A stretch of 64,000 bases of DNA from Hofstenia miamia (GCA_004352715.1 SCFE01000102.1:1376280-1440279), one strand, 5' to 3'. Positions 34,636-47,701 are shown, counted from the first letter of the stretch. Notes: a model not told the origin generated them from the letters alone. Numbers and translations: made by a program.

Positions 34636-36661
34636 ACAAGAGCTCAGCATAATATGCAATTTCGTATATGATCACAAAGATAACAAGCGAATCGATACAA
34701 TTTTGTTTTACCTGCAATACAAATTACACTGCACAGTACCTTTCTTTTTCCTGTCTTAACCAAATTGTAGCAAAAATTCATCATGGCGACTAAAACGAGC
34801 TAAATATATAAAAAACATTTCCATATAATAATATTATAATACTGCTCTTTCACAAACCGTCCATAAAATTTTATTTTTTTGACACAATTCTTTCAGCAAA
34901 CAGATACAACTAAACTTCATGCAATAAAAATTTGCCTTAGGACTTCAAATAATCACATTCTTGATTATTCAAGGTTGGAGGGGGCATATTTTGCACCCCC
35001 GCCCCCCCCAAATAGAGTTAAAAGAATTCAAAGAATAATTTTGAATACATTGTACTAATCTATTGTTTACTAACGTTTTTAAATGTTACATTGGTTGTAT
35101 ATGTTGTAATTAACTGTAAAATGTGCTTTAATTATTACAAATGTGTTATCTGAAATCCTTTCTTGATTGAATTTAATTGTAATTTGCTTCCGAAACCAGT
35201 TAAATGCATGCGCTGTAAGAAAATTGTATAAATTTACCACCTTTTTCACCTTAGGAAGAAATTAGCAAAATGTTTATTGAATGCGTGCCCATTTTATCCT
35301 ACAAGATTCCTATTAGTACAGTGCGATCTTTATTCTTTATAGGAATTATCCTACCCCATTCCATGTGATTGGTATTCTCATACTCAATGAAATGTCGCAT
35401 TTTCATGAGAAGCCTGCCATTGATGAAGGTACTCCTGAAATGCTCCTAGAAGAAAATTTGACTTTAATTCTCATGCTAAGTTTCACTATAGCATATTAAA
35501 ATTAAAATTTTAACTAGTTTTAACAATAAGCGCAAGTTTTAAATTGATTGTTTAAATTGCTTTGAAAGCTTCTGTACACAAGAATGCATGCTTCAGCATG
35601 CAATTATCAATGATCAATTTCTAATGACATTTTTGACAATCCTGCTCACATTTTGATTGCAGAATCATGTCATCGCCTGAATAATAATTACAAACTTCTG
35701 TAAATTTGCCCAATTAGCACATAACTTGCAAATTGAAATATTCCATGGCATAGCAAGATTCTTAGAAAATTTTAATAACAATTTGAAAAATTATGGTTTG
35801 GGGAGCACTTTCCTATCACGTCAAGTATTCGGAAAGTTGAGAAAGAAAATCAATAGTGGACGATCAAATTATATATTTAATATATCCTATTAAACGAAAG
35901 ACATAAAACTGATCAAACATTATCGTTATACGACCAAGATAATAAATATCGTAACCAGTATTTTAAAAAATCCTATACAACTTAGTTTATATATTTTTTA
36001 AAAATAATAGTTATATATCATCTTAGAATTAGCATTTTGACAAATATAGAAATCTATAGTTTGATATAGTTTATTTTAAGCAAATTATTTTATTAACAGT
36101 GATATTTATGCTATAAAAAGTAAGTTTTAGATTTTCTCCAAGCTACATCATCTACATGGATAAGAGCAGTGTGTATGACTTTGCATTAAGTCACTAAATT
36201 TTTTCTACTAAAAACACATATTCAAAATAATTAAAAAATTAGAAAACATAGGTTTATAATATCTAAAGTTGTAGACATCATTTAAAGTTCTAAATTAGTC
36301 ATCCTTTACAGAATACTAATAATAATAATACCCAACAATATATTTTGATGGTACGTACTTCTAAATTTTGAAGTTATCCCGAATCACAATGATAGTCTGA
36401 CAAATGCTTCTCTAATTTAGGGACTGTAAAAATTTTTTATTTTAGTCCAGGTATATATTTTTGCTTTTTATATTGGCATATTATGCATATGTTTACTTTC
36501 TGTTAAAATATATTAAATCCTAATGTTTACTAATATTATGCATATCAAACTATATTAAAAAAATTAACTTAAGGGAAACATAAATGTACTGATATTGGCT
36601 TTTTTAGTTCAGAAGACTTAGGATATTTTGGGAATACATTTACAAAGCCTTTGAATTCTCC

Positions 36662-36673
<12 letters not shown>
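34636..36673. other. intergenic, nothing recognised
   Basis: AT-rich. A short C-run near 34999-35009 stands out. No gene seen. Confidence 0.5.
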
Positions 36674-36702
<29 letters not shown>

Positions 36703-36887
36703 NNNNNNNNNNNNNNNNNNNNNNNNNNNNNNNNNNNNNNNNNNNNNNNNNNNNNNNNNNNNNNNNNNNNNNNNNNNNNNNNNNNNNNNNNNNNNNNNNN
36801 NNNNNNNNNNNNNNNNNNNNNNNNNNNNNNNNNNNNNNNNNNNNNNNNNNNNNNNNNNNNNNNNNNNNNNNNNNNNNNNNNNNNNNN

Positions 36888-36919
<32 letters not shown>
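36661..36919. repeat. (CT)n-(TA)n microsatellite with assembly gap
   Basis: A (CT)n start runs into (TA)n, 185 N (36703-36887), then (TA)n again. Confidence 0.95.
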
Positions 36920-36920
<1 letters not shown>

Positions 36921-37618
36921 TTCGACCACTAGTTTTCTATTACAAAAGTATAAATTCTCGAAATATGATTGTAGCAGCTGTTAAAACACAATGCCACTAA
37001 ATTCAAACTGTTAACGAAAAACAAGAAACAAGTGTGTGAAACCGTAGTTACAAAGGATGCACATTTCCCATTAAATTTCTTTGTTTAAACTATCTGAATT
37101 AAATGTTCTATAATTCTATACATAACTTCCTTGTTGCAATCTAATTGGCATTGTTTAAACATTTAACACTGGGTATATACAATAGTGATTTGCGGTTAAA
37201 AGTATACCCATTTTTATCGTGTATGAGTAAGCTTTCTATTCCACATTATGAGTATGTTAAAAACTTTTTTCAAACACATAAACTGAATAAAATGTTGAAA
37301 AATTTTGCATTTAGTAAACCTGAATTGTGTTCGAAATTCTATTGGAAATAATAGATATGCAAAGAAAATGCCGTTCTCGTGTAGGAGGAACAAATTTCAG
37401 GCACGTTTAAGAAAATAAATTTTAGATGGCGGGTGCAGCTTGAAAAAACTCTACCCTCAGATCCTAATGCACTAGCATCTTTAATTAATATCGAATTGAC
37501 TAACGGAATATAAGTTTTAATAATGAATAATTATATAAATAATCTCGAATATAAAACAAAACTGTATAAAATTGAAAATTCAAAACAATGGAAAATTAAT
37601 AATACTATTAAAATAAAG
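36920..37618. other. 3' side of abLIM, nothing else recognised
   Basis: This is the downstream (3') side of the minus-strand abLIM gene. Candidate ATTAAA poly(A) signals on the minus strand lie near 37480 and 37514. No poly(A) tract typical of a recent retrocopy is visible just past the stop. Short plus frames (37145-37351, 37523-37744) are not supported. Confidence 0.4.
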
Positions 37619-39943
37619 TTAAAAAAGAAGATGCAATTTCTTCAGAGTATTCTGCTTCCAAACTGGAAGCGTATAGAACTTTTGCCGACTCATTGTGAAA
37701 ACCTCGTAAAAGTCATCATCAGTGAGATGAATCTCGAGATGTAATCGATCGCAGTCACGTGGGGCTTTTCCACGGGAAGTAATTAGCCGCTCTTTTGGAT
37801 ATTTGATTGAACTTATTGGAATAAACTGAACCTCATTTTTAAGAGTTGTGTCCGGTGAATTTTCTTCGCTATGGACTTTTAAGTTAGACAGATATTTGAT
37901 AAAACCTTGATTAGTTAACTTGTCATGGAAGTTTAGAGATCGTGTTTTATGGTATGTATCATTGTCCATATCTGAAACATACCCATTGCGTAGAAGTTTG
38001 TTAGTGGATTTGGATCTTTTCACTTCGGAATCTGAAAAACAACCTTCAACACCAGAATCTTCATGTGGACTTGGTGGTGATTTACTCCTGCGTAAGCTTG
38101 ATTTCTTTGGAGATGGTATTGCAATCTGGTCCTTGTCATCATACTCCCAAGGAGAATAGTATCCCAGAACTCGAGACGGTGATGCCCCAAATATTTTGTT
38201 GTAGTTTCGCTTGGAGTAAGAATCATGCTTTGCTGATGGTGAACGAGCTGCACTTATTGGATCATCAGGTACATCACCAACCCCGGACATTGGCGGACGT
38301 AGTCTCGCTTTTCCATAATCCAAGGCTTCAGATGATTTTGAGGTGGTTATTGTAGAATCAACGCATTCTCCATCTGTTTCTTCATACTCAGATTCTGTGA
38401 TTGTAGGTTCCGACTTAAAGGATTTTCTTAGTATATTTCGTCGGTGCTTAATATTCACTTCTTTACTAGAATCCGTTTCATCTGCAATTTTGCCATTCTC
38501 AAAAATCTCTATAGAATATTGCATTGATTTTTGTTTGGCTATCACATTTTCTTTCTCAACCAGTTCATCTTTATTTGGCAACTGACTACGTAAGCTTGGA
38601 AACCTTACCAAATACGCGTCAGTTAGGCCATCATCTCTTTTAGGGTTTAAGTAGGATCCTAATTTTGAGGCAGGATCTTTAATTTCAAACATCTTAGGCA
38701 CGCTTCCAAAAGAATTTGAAAATGATTTAGAGCGAGGAATACCAGAATTCTTATATAAGTCATCGTTTCTGTAACTGCTGCTAAGCTTTGATGATGAACT
38801 ATTTAACTTGAAGGAATCTTCACTATCATTACATATGTTGTATTCCAAAGTAACTATAGTTTGTTTGTCTGAACCATACTTATAAAACTTATGAGGTGAA
38901 TCATCAAGATATGAAGCTTCTCGTTTTGAATCGCAGTGTGTATGCCAAATAAGAGTACCAGCTGTAAGCATGTCAATGCCATCTGTGAATTGGGACCCAC
39001 AGATATAGCAGCAGGCACATTCTGGATGATATTTCCCTTTACCAACCTCAATAACCCTTCCAATTATATATTTGTTACAAGTGCTACACTTTTCGCCATA
39101 TTTGGTGTAGTAATCCTTTTGACAAAATACCTTATTGTCTCTTGTGTAATATTCTGAAAATAACACATTACTGCAAACTGAACATTTAAAGCATTTTGGA
39201 TGCCAGCGCTTATCACACGCCGTAATCACTGCTTCGTCTGTAAAAGACAGATCTAAGAAACAACCACCACAAAGATCGAATATTTCTGGACAAGGAGGAG
39301 GACAAGTTGTACAAAACAATCCTTCTGGCTTCACAGAGACTTCTTGACCAGCTGAAAGAGTTTTGCCACATCGTGTGCATATCAAGCACTCTGCATGGTA
39401 ACAGCAGCCCTCGACACTCATTACTTCACCAGAAGCAGGCTTTCCACAGCGATGGCAATCAGCACTTCCAGTTGTATATATATGATTTCCACATAACAAA
39501 CGACCTTGTTGAACAAAATAGCCTACCATTGTCAGACTTGTATTACAGTCAGCACACGTAAAGCAATTAGGATGATACAGAAATCCATCTGCGCGAATAG
39601 CTTCTCCATCACAAGGTAAATCACATCGTTTACAAGGGTAACGTGGTAGAACAATAAATCCAGTTTGATTTTTCATTGAATTTGCAGGCACTTTAGGTGT
39701 TTTATCGATTTCTTTAAATCTATTATCCGGAAGAGGAGTGGAAGCAGCGTTAACTTCTTTTTCGAAATGGTCCATCGGATTTGGTTTAAGTTTTAGGTTG
39801 GGAGGTTTGGATGGTTGTGTTTTGAGAGGAGATTCATTTAAAGTTTTTACTTTAAGATCTTCATCATTTTGTGTAGATTGATATAAACGCTTACCTGTAG
39901 TTTTTCCAGGCTGGGACTTACTGCGCTTCTTAAAGAATTTCAT
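37619..39943 (-). CDS. ABLIM: actin-binding LIM protein (abLIM/Unc-115), complete and intronless
   Basis: A single uninterrupted frame of 774 residues from ATG 39943-39941. The frame is open further upstream only through non-ATG codons. Domain order is that of abLIM/Unc-115: a basic Ser/Lys-rich N-terminus (1-95), four LIM zinc-binding domains (about 104-154, 163-214, 225-278, 286-338) with their Cys/His ligands intact (for example CKRCDLPCDG, HPNCFTCADCN, HAECLICTRC, HPKCFKCSVC, HPECACCYIC), a ~370-residue Ser-rich linker, and a C-terminal villin headpiece (about 715-774) ending LPVWKQNTLKKLHLLF. The headpiece keeps the conserved Trp, Lys pair and terminal Phe needed for F-actin binding. Family members link actin to signalling, for example in axon guidance. 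Length agrees with animal orthologues. Orthologues usually have many exons, so the lack of introns suggests a retrogene or lineage-wide intron loss. No stop or shift: it looks functional. Confidence 0.94.
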   Translation of the reverse strand: MKFFKKRSKSQPGKTTGKRLYQSTQNDEDLKVKTLNESPLKTQPSKPPNLKLKPNPMDHFEKEVNAASTPLPDNRFKEIDKTPKVPANSMKNQTGFIVLPRYPCKRCDLPCDGEAIRADGFLYHPNCFTCADCNTSLTMVGYFVQQGRLLCGNHIYTTGSADCHRCGKPASGEVMSVEGCCYHAECLICTRCGKTLSAGQEVSVKPEGLFCTTCPPPCPEIFDLCGGCFLDLSFTDEAVITACDKRWHPKCFKCSVCSNVLFSEYYTRDNKVFCQKDYYTKYGEKCSTCNKYIIGRVIEVGKGKYHPECACCYICGSQFTDGIDMLTAGTLIWHTHCDSKREASYLDDSPHKFYKYGSDKQTIVTLEYNICNDSEDSFKLNSSSSKLSSSYRNDDLYKNSGIPRSKSFSNSFGSVPKMFEIKDPASKLGSYLNPKRDDGLTDAYLVRFPSLRSQLPNKDELVEKENVIAKQKSMQYSIEIFENGKIADETDSSKEVNIKHRRNILRKSFKSEPTITESEYEETDGECVDSTITTSKSSEALDYGKARLRPPMSGVGDVPDDPISAARSPSAKHDSYSKRNYNKIFGASPSRVLGYYSPWEYDDKDQIAIPSPKKSSLRRSKSPPSPHEDSGVEGCFSDSEVKRSKSTNKLLRNGYVSDMDNDTYHKTRSLNFHDKLTNQGFIKYLSNLKVHSEENSPDTTLKNEVQFIPISSIKYPKERLITSRGKAPRDCDRLHLEIHLTDDDFYEVFTMSRQKFYTLPVWKQNTLKKLHLLF

Positions 39944-41770
39944 CGTGATCAACAATAAAGCGCGTAATCACTAATGACTAAGCTGTACTTTGTGCCAATT
40001 TTGTAGTTTCATTCGATAGCGAATTAGATTTCAACCGCATGCAGGTTTAGAGGTAATGCTTAAAGCAATACATTTCAATAGCACTGTTTTATTTCCCGTA
40101 CATTTTTAACTGACGTAACATCGCTTAATTACGACATCTATTGGAAAATAATTGAATGGAATAATGGAACAAAAACCATGCTTGTTCTGTGGGAATTTCC
40201 CGCCAATGAATGAAGGACTTAGGGTGGTAGAGGAAATATTAATCAATCTCTTTCTACACTTATAAGTAAGTCCATCGTGACAAATCCTCAAACGCAATCG
40301 AGCACCAGAGTAATAATTATAACTTCCATTTGAATCCTTATGAAATTACACCGCATATATCAAGCGAAAACGTGTTTCACTCCAAACTGTGATTTGCTTT
40401 TTTATAATTCTAAATGTATATTTTTTGTATATTCCATAAATTTTTAATATGAACTGTTGGCAATCAAGGGCACACGTGCTAAAAAAATAAGTGTACAAAA
40501 ATTTTTTGTTAAGTATTTAAAAATACACATAAGTGCACTTTCCTATTTCAAATAATAACTTACGGCAATAAGTTGCACTTATTTTTGAAAATAAATTCTA
40601 AACTATTTGCATTGCGTATAAATAACACTGTGATTTAAAGTTTCGTTGTGCTTTAAAATATGTAGAAACCATATTCACGAGCGAGTCTGACTTGTAATAT
40701 TTCGGGGGAGGGGGTTAGAGCTTTTGTGGGAACCCGCCACAGATAAACTACAAAGACGGTTAAGCAGTTTATATATATAGGCCTATATATATATATATAT
40801 ATATATATGATTACTAGCTTATGAATAAATATAATTATTAGTGCATACATTATATACTTGTAAAAATCAATGCGTTTATACTTTTTATTGACTAAAACCA
40901 ATGCAATTGTACTTTGTAAGTTCATTTTTTAATATGGTGGCTAGCCATATGGCGTTTAGGGGACTAGCTTTTGCATTTGGGGAGGCCATAGCCCCTGACC
41001 CTCTCCTTCAGCCTCGCCATTGAAAATATTATCTGGGATTTTGAATTTGTGATTGAATTGAAATACCGTTATTTTAGCTTCAAAATCATATCAAATCATG
41101 TATATTATGGCTGTAACTTTTATCCGACATTAGGAAAATCCGAAAGTATAAGGGGATGAGGATATCTACATGGTTCAATCGCAGTAACCTAGTTTCAAGG
41201 GACCCATCTTTATTTTTTGTAATGAAATATTCGTAAAAAATTTTCAAAAAAACATGCAATTAAATATCCTTAAGGCATATTTTTTTCACGCCATTTGAAT
41301 AATTTGAATATAAATTCTAAAGTACAAGTTATTAAACACATTTATTTGAATTTCAAATAACTACTCTTAAACAATAGCTTTTAAATGAGCGATGCTGAAA
41401 CATGAAATTCCCAAATCCTCAAATTCAAATATGTTTGTCTAATAAATATTGAAAAAATAATTGTAGGTGATACACTCAATAATTGCATTATTAGCTTAGT
41501 CCAAAATATGCTTATTGCTCTTATCACAGCGCACTTATTTTCGAAATACTTTTTGAACACACCTTATGGCAATAATAATATGGAAGTGCTTTAACCATCC
41601 CTATCCCTATTACCCCTTAAATCAAGAAATCGACGGGGAAACTTGCATGTATTCAACAGAAAGCCCGAGAATTTTTCGGTGTAAATCTGAAGACCTAAGT
41701 CCAGATGAAAGTGATACCGCACAGAAATTAAACGTTTTGATATTAATCATCAGAATTTTTAATCTGTGGT
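39944..41770. other. abLIM upstream region
   Basis: Holds the presumed promoter and 5' UTR of the minus-strand abLIM gene; no clear core promoter motif could be picked out. It also holds a (TA)n tract with a ggcc centre (40770-40808) and, at 40930-41022, a fragment ending gcctcgccattg that resembles the right end of the MITE at 52-210. The 40106-40297 minus frame shows no family resemblance. Confidence 0.5.
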
Positions 41771-43198
41771 CAGAGTTGGGAGCCGTTTCGACCCTACCGG
41801 CTGGTTGGCAAGCCGGTCGACCGGCACCGGTCGGGTCAGAATTTTTGTCATGCTGGTTGACAGATGTTTACTTGGCCTACTAATGAGAACTTCGAGTTGA
41901 TCTGCAGCCCACGGTTATTATCTCAGTGGAGTGCTCCTAATATAATGGTGGTGGGTGATTGTGATAAAATATTTGTTGCAAGCCACCACTGATTAATTCC
42001 GTGTTTTTATTTGCATAAAGTGCCTTTGCTTCTGATGCACTCTCCCTCTAAGACAGCTATTACTTTGGAAAGTGTAACTAAAAATGATCAAAAACATATG
42101 ACAACCATATAGATGTTTGAATTATGTCACCTTCTTTAGACTTGAAGGTGAAAGCTATGTAGTTTACATGCTAAAAAGTGAGATCATGAAGATTTCAGAC
42201 AATACATACACATAACACTAAAATTGTTGACATCATTTTGAAGGTCTTTTTCATTTTAAAATGCGAAGACAGAATTGCACACTGATTTGGCCCGTTCGCC
42301 AGCCAATATTGGTTCGTAAATGCATGATTTTCTATTTGGAGCGGAATTTAACCAATCACAATATTATTATTGTCTAAATTTCAATGTCAAAGTTTGGTAA
42401 CAACTAAATTGTTTAATCTCTTCATATTATTTTTTTGTAATAGTTTGAATTAGAGTTCTATATATTGAATTGGTGATATTAGAAGTGATTTTTGCAATTA
42501 AACTACATACAGTGGCTAAGTGGCCGAATTTTGAGAACTACTGCCAAATACTGGGCTAAATTTTAAATTTACTGGTCGCCAGCCGCCATTGCCAATAAAC
42601 TAGTCCTATCAGCCGGCTAGGGATTTTTTGATACAGGTAATATTTTGATGTACAGTTCTTTACAATGAATATCACATTGTTCTACACTATATGTGTTTAA
42701 TATAGATACATACAGTCCTTTAAGTTTGGACATCGAAATCATTCTAGTTTTCCAATCTCGGCCGAATTGCCCGGAAAGTATTCATTATATCCATCTATAA
42801 GGCCAAATCTGAGCTCAAAGTCTCATCCGCAGGACATTTTGTTAATGAAAATCGTACTTTTTTAAAAAGAGAGGATCCCCTATTAAGACATTTGTAGTTT
42901 TGAAAGAAGCATGACTTCAAAAATTATCTAGACTCTTTATCTGCTCTGATGAGCCACATACTTTGCAAAACAATCCAATTTGAGAATATAACTTTCTTAA
43001 CCATTAAATTACTGTGTCTCTTCCCTTAACTTTATGATAGTGTCCCCATCGTGTCGCAAATATCAAATTCTGGGCGCCGGCCAAAACCGGTCAAAATTCT
43101 GGAAAAATAACCCGATTGATGGGCTGGTTACAGCCGGTTAAAAAAAAACTTTGTCGGTTCAGTCGGGTCAGCAAACCTGGTGACCGGTTCCAGCTCTG
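41771..43198 (+). mobile_element. hAT-family element, family B copy 2, perfect 8-bp TSD
   Basis: The 1428-bp element starts cagagttgggagccgtttcg and ends ggttccagctctg. In reverse the right end reads cagagctggaaccggt, so the terminal inverted repeats are cagag-tgg plus an imperfect ccggt-rich extension. Both sides carry tctgtggt (41763-41770 and 43199-43206), a perfect 8-bp target duplication. GC-rich gaccggt/ggtcgggtca words crowd both ends while the interior is AT-rich. No intact transposase is visible, so it is non-autonomous. The related copy is at 25459-28351. Confidence 0.88.
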
Positions 43199-43373
43199 TC
43201 TGTGGTTGATGTGGAATCTCTACTTGAAGCAATTGAAATTTTAATTCTATTACAACTGTTTAGGCCCATGCAACCTGATATCAAAAATCAAAAGTGATGT
43301 GCAAGACAATCAACGCTTGCTTCATTTCCTTCAATTCCTCTTAATCGGAAATAGCTGTATGCTGTATATATAT

Positions 43374-43406
<33 letters not shown>

Positions 43407-45214
43407 GTAATTATTTATTTATATCTAAATAGATGTATATAATACCGGTAACATTAATTATACAAATGCAGAAAGTTTGAATGGTATTCAGATTTCGAAA
43501 AACCTTTTAACATGTAAATTTAAAATTAGGAAATATGCAAAATAAATAAATGAGAATGGAACAAACTTTAAATCTATTAAATATTAATCAAAAATTCCAA
43601 AAATTGTTTCTTTAAGATACCAGCTTAAGATTAGAATAATTGTAAAAAACATGTGCATTTACACACAGTGGACAGTACAGCCTATAGCTTACAATATGTC
43701 AATAAATAGCGATGAGAATGTGTTCAATTTTAGCTTGATGATTCATCCAATGTTTTATAACAATTTATGTTAGTACATTGTGTTTCACATGACTGCAATT
43801 TGTAAGGAATGATTTTATCCTATATATATATATATATATAATTTATAATATTTCTTCATAAGCCTGTACTTCAGGCTTCTAACAGAATTAAAAAAATAAT
43901 TTAAAGTAAAACAAAATTAACATAATTTTTTATTGAGGATAAATTCGAAAAGGAAGAAAAATTTACAACTTTGTGAAATTCTGATTGTGACTATAACCAA
44001 TACACCCACAGACTACAAACCTCGTGGATTGCATTTTAGAAGAATAGAAATTTATCCTGTTGTTTCACAATTAATTCCAAAAATCTCACCCTAAAATTTT
44101 ATTATCGAAATTCATTATTTTCACTTGGAATTCCCTGAATAGCAAACTTATCAATTTCATGGTTTTCGTGCATTTTCATTTAAATTTTTTTGGTATACAA
44201 TCGAATTTTGGTATACTACATTTCATTTGAAATAACGTCATAGTATAATTAGAAGTCAAGTACACCAGGCAACTTTATAAATTACACTTTTTTGTTGGAA
44301 CAATTTTATAAGAACAATGAGACTGAGAATGCCCCAAAAATAAAAGCAAAATAAAATCAATGCTGAGGTTGATAATGCATATTTTAGGTTTTTTGCTTTG
44401 CCGTTGTTATTTGTGATTGATCATTACGCATGATAGTGATAATATATAGTGGTTTTAGAAAAGCAAATCAGTAACAACGTAAATAAATTGATCTGTGATT
44501 GTGAATGCTTTTCAACTACATAAGGTGTCACTTTTTAAGATTGGAAAGAAGGATATAAAATTATCTTCTTTCTCTAAAATAAATTTCTAATTTTTATGAC
44601 AAACCTGACGATGAAAATAGATAAAGAGTAAGAAACTTTAACCATGTGAGCCTTATCTTAAATATATAAGAAAAATTATGGCTTGAACAAATTTTCAATA
44701 ATTATTTAATTATATTATTAGTAAATTGTTGTCAGAGGCATTATACAGAAGATATTCTAGTCTTCTTCTTCCCATATACTGGCAATGTATACTATTAGTG
44801 AGGACGATTACAAATCAGATTCAACGAGATTATTTCAAATAATCAAAAGATTTTGGCTTTTCATTCATTATTTATATAAGTGATCTCCCTGCTGATTACA
44901 CAAATTCCCATGTTGCAGATTATTTTCATTAATTTACTAATTGGAAATATTTTTTATTCTAAAAAACATTCATTCAGTAGTTTTCCACAGGTGATACATA
45001 TAATTTTGTAGGTATATTTATAAAAACACGTTAGGGAAAAATATAAATGCCTTAGTAATGATCTGTTCAATGGGGTATTATGGAATAGGAATATAAATGT
45101 ACTAATTAAAAAATTATCCTATCTTCAGGCATTAATGATTATACCAATGCTATCTTATTGCATTTGTAAACTGCCTTAGAGTATCGTTAAGTGTCAGTGG
45201 AATGCTTAGGACAA
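43199..45214. other. intergenic with (TA)n tracts
   Basis: (TA)n tracts at 43365-43406 and 43821-43840. Otherwise AT-rich sequence in which I see no gene. Confidence 0.5.
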
Positions 45215-46242
45215 AGATAATTTTGAAGCCTTCACAATTTTTTCTGAATTTTTAATTTTGGGGTTCCTTATTTTTTAATGCAAACAAACTGCTTTTCGAT
45301 TTCATAAATTTTTCAGATAATTGTTCTTATCAATTCAAATAAACCGCATATATGTCTGTGAAGATCACTGCAACATTTTTAAGAGAGTGCTCAGTATATT
45401 TTTCTGCAATTCGTACATTAAATATTACACTTTAGTGGAAACTTGTATATATATATATATATATAAATGTATATAACATGATTTTTCCAAAATATTGTAA
45501 TACGCTTGTAAGTTTTTTATTTCAATTTTGTGGTACATCGAAATTCTGTAGTACATTCACATCTCTAGTTTTAGGCTTCAGCTTTTAGCTTTTGTAGATA
45601 TATAACTTTCTAAAAGTTTTCTAATGCATGACTCGTTTACAACAACTTGACACATAAATTATGAATAAGAATACATATATTGTTAAAGGTACAGCATCAT
45701 AGTCTACAAATTATTTTCCTGACATTTATTTATTAAGAAATATTATCAAAGAAAAACGTTCTTACTAAAATTGTAAGCAAAGAAACTTGTTTACAATAAG
45801 TGAAGACCTGCCCAGCAAAGCTTACCCATGTTTCAATTTCAAGGTTATATAAATACGTGATTCAATCTTTTGCCAGATTTTTCACAATTGAATGGAATTA
45901 TAATCTAATTTATGACATAATATATCAAAGTTAACCAAATTCGAAAAGCATGCTTGAATTCATATATCACAAATCATTAATAGCATGCCCTATAAATTTA
46001 GAAACCAGAACGGTTTAAGAATTCACTTAAAATTGTTTTCTTAAAATAAGAATCCGGGAAACATTTTTCCAAACGTTTTTATGCATCTTAGATTTGGCAT
46101 TGAAAATGTAATCACAAGTACTAAAAGACAATGTGAGTACTAAAGGCAAATTTTATTTTCCAAAAGATTGGTTGCTAGTGCTAACAAATTCATTCGGAAT
46201 TCATTGTGATGGGAAATTATTTGGGTAATTAAATAACAAAGC
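45215..46242 (+). repeat. block-conserved repeat, copy 1 (partner at 57394-58425)
   Basis: Three blocks are nearly identical to the partner, in the same order and orientation: about 45229-45318 (gaagccttc...cataaatttttcag), 45611-45668 (ttctaaaagttttctaatgc...cataaattatgaat) and 45975-46242 (taatagcatgccctataaat...gggtaattaaata). The two intervening stretches (about 290 bp each) are not similar, yet the block-to-block spacing is nearly the same in both copies. No frame is conserved across the blocks. Confidence 0.9.
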
Positions 46243-46405
46243 GTTTGGTTGCGAAAATTCCATATATTTGAACCAAGTATTGTGGTATATCTACTTAATT
46301 TTATGTAGTATAATCGTATATTTTGATCAAAAGTTTTCGTATACTGTCGTTTCTACACTTGAAAATTTACGCATTTTATTTCGAATATATATATATATAT
46401 ATATA

Positions 46406-47701
46406 TAGTAGCGTATCCAGGTGGTAGCTTGAGGTAGCTAAGTTACCCTTGAAAACTTTCAAGCTACTCCAAAATTATTTTGCAATAAAATACATGTTTG
46501 ATTGGGTGTGCAAGATTTTCTAATTCAATTGTTGAAATGGCTATTGGCAATTTCTAGAATGAATTTTCTCCGTTCCTTTAGGGGATTCTCCTTTATTATT
46601 TATAGATAGAAGTCAAAATGACATACATAATGCTTCTTGATAGCCAGGAATGTGGTTAGCCATAGCATTGATTTTAAAAGCCTAGAAATTTTAAACTCTT
46701 TACTTGAATAGGCGATTTTAATAATGATAACATTTCAAAGACTAAATAATTATAGACTCATAAACTCATTAAATGAACTCATAATCACGAACTATTTCAA
46801 ATTTTTAGAAAGAGTTCATTTAACCTAACATTAATTTACATTACAAAAGATGTTTCTTCGAAATCTAAATACTAAATGCTCTCAGATTTACATAAAATAT
46901 TCATATGATAGTAAAAAAAGAGATAATGTTTGATTTTTTAAGAAAATTTTTTCTTTACAACTTGATCGTAGGCTGCTTCTAGTGTACTGTGCACAATATA
47001 TAAATAGTTATCTCAAATAGCCAACAGCCTAAATTTTCCTAGTTTTCATTTTGTTTAAGCACTAACTAATTTTTTGTTGGTTGAATAAAAAATTCGCTGC
47101 TGAAATATAGTAGTCAGGTAACAATATTTACTGACAAATTTGAAATTCTGCAGTGTAAATATCAATTGTATCTCATACAATATTTGGAGCGCTCTAATCC
47201 TCAACCTATTTCCTAACCCAGTGCAATAACTGAAATAGTAGCAGAAAAGTATTCCTACGTTGACATAACAGGTAGATTGCAATTTATCATAAACAATACA
47301 ATTACCATCTTTTGAGAAATAATATTAACAAGGAGATCATTTTAATATTCTTTCCGGATTTAAATTAAATATTTTGAATATTTTCCTGTGCAATCCTGTC
47401 AGAACTACCTTGGCATGTGATCGTATACAGGTACGATTTGACATGACAGACAAGGTGTAGCAAATGCCACATTCCTAATATTGAGTTAAACTTAAAACAC
47501 TTAAAAAAGTTAAATAGTCAGGTTTCAGTTATTATTTATCCTCTTGTGAAGGAAATGCAAATCCTTAGTACAATAATCTTGATGAAAACCAATTAAGCAG
47601 TTTTAGGGTATTTTTAATGTAAAGAAAATTATATTATATATTTATAACCCCTTCGTGAAATTTCTTGCACACCCAAATTGTTTATGCTGGCTACGGCACT
47701 G
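46406..47701. mobile_element. hAT-like element with GTAGC-type ends
   Basis: Left end tagtagcgtatccagg; right end in reverse cagtgccgtagccagc. Length about 1296 bp. The right flank tatagatc and the left flank (tatatata, from a TA tract) agree at 6 of 8 positions. No coding potential was recognised inside. The ends resemble the MITE at 52-210. Confidence 0.55.

Noticed and set aside
37920-39561. Plus-strand and second minus-strand frames over the abLIM gene
   Set aside because: They are shadows of the 774-residue abLIM frame in other phases.
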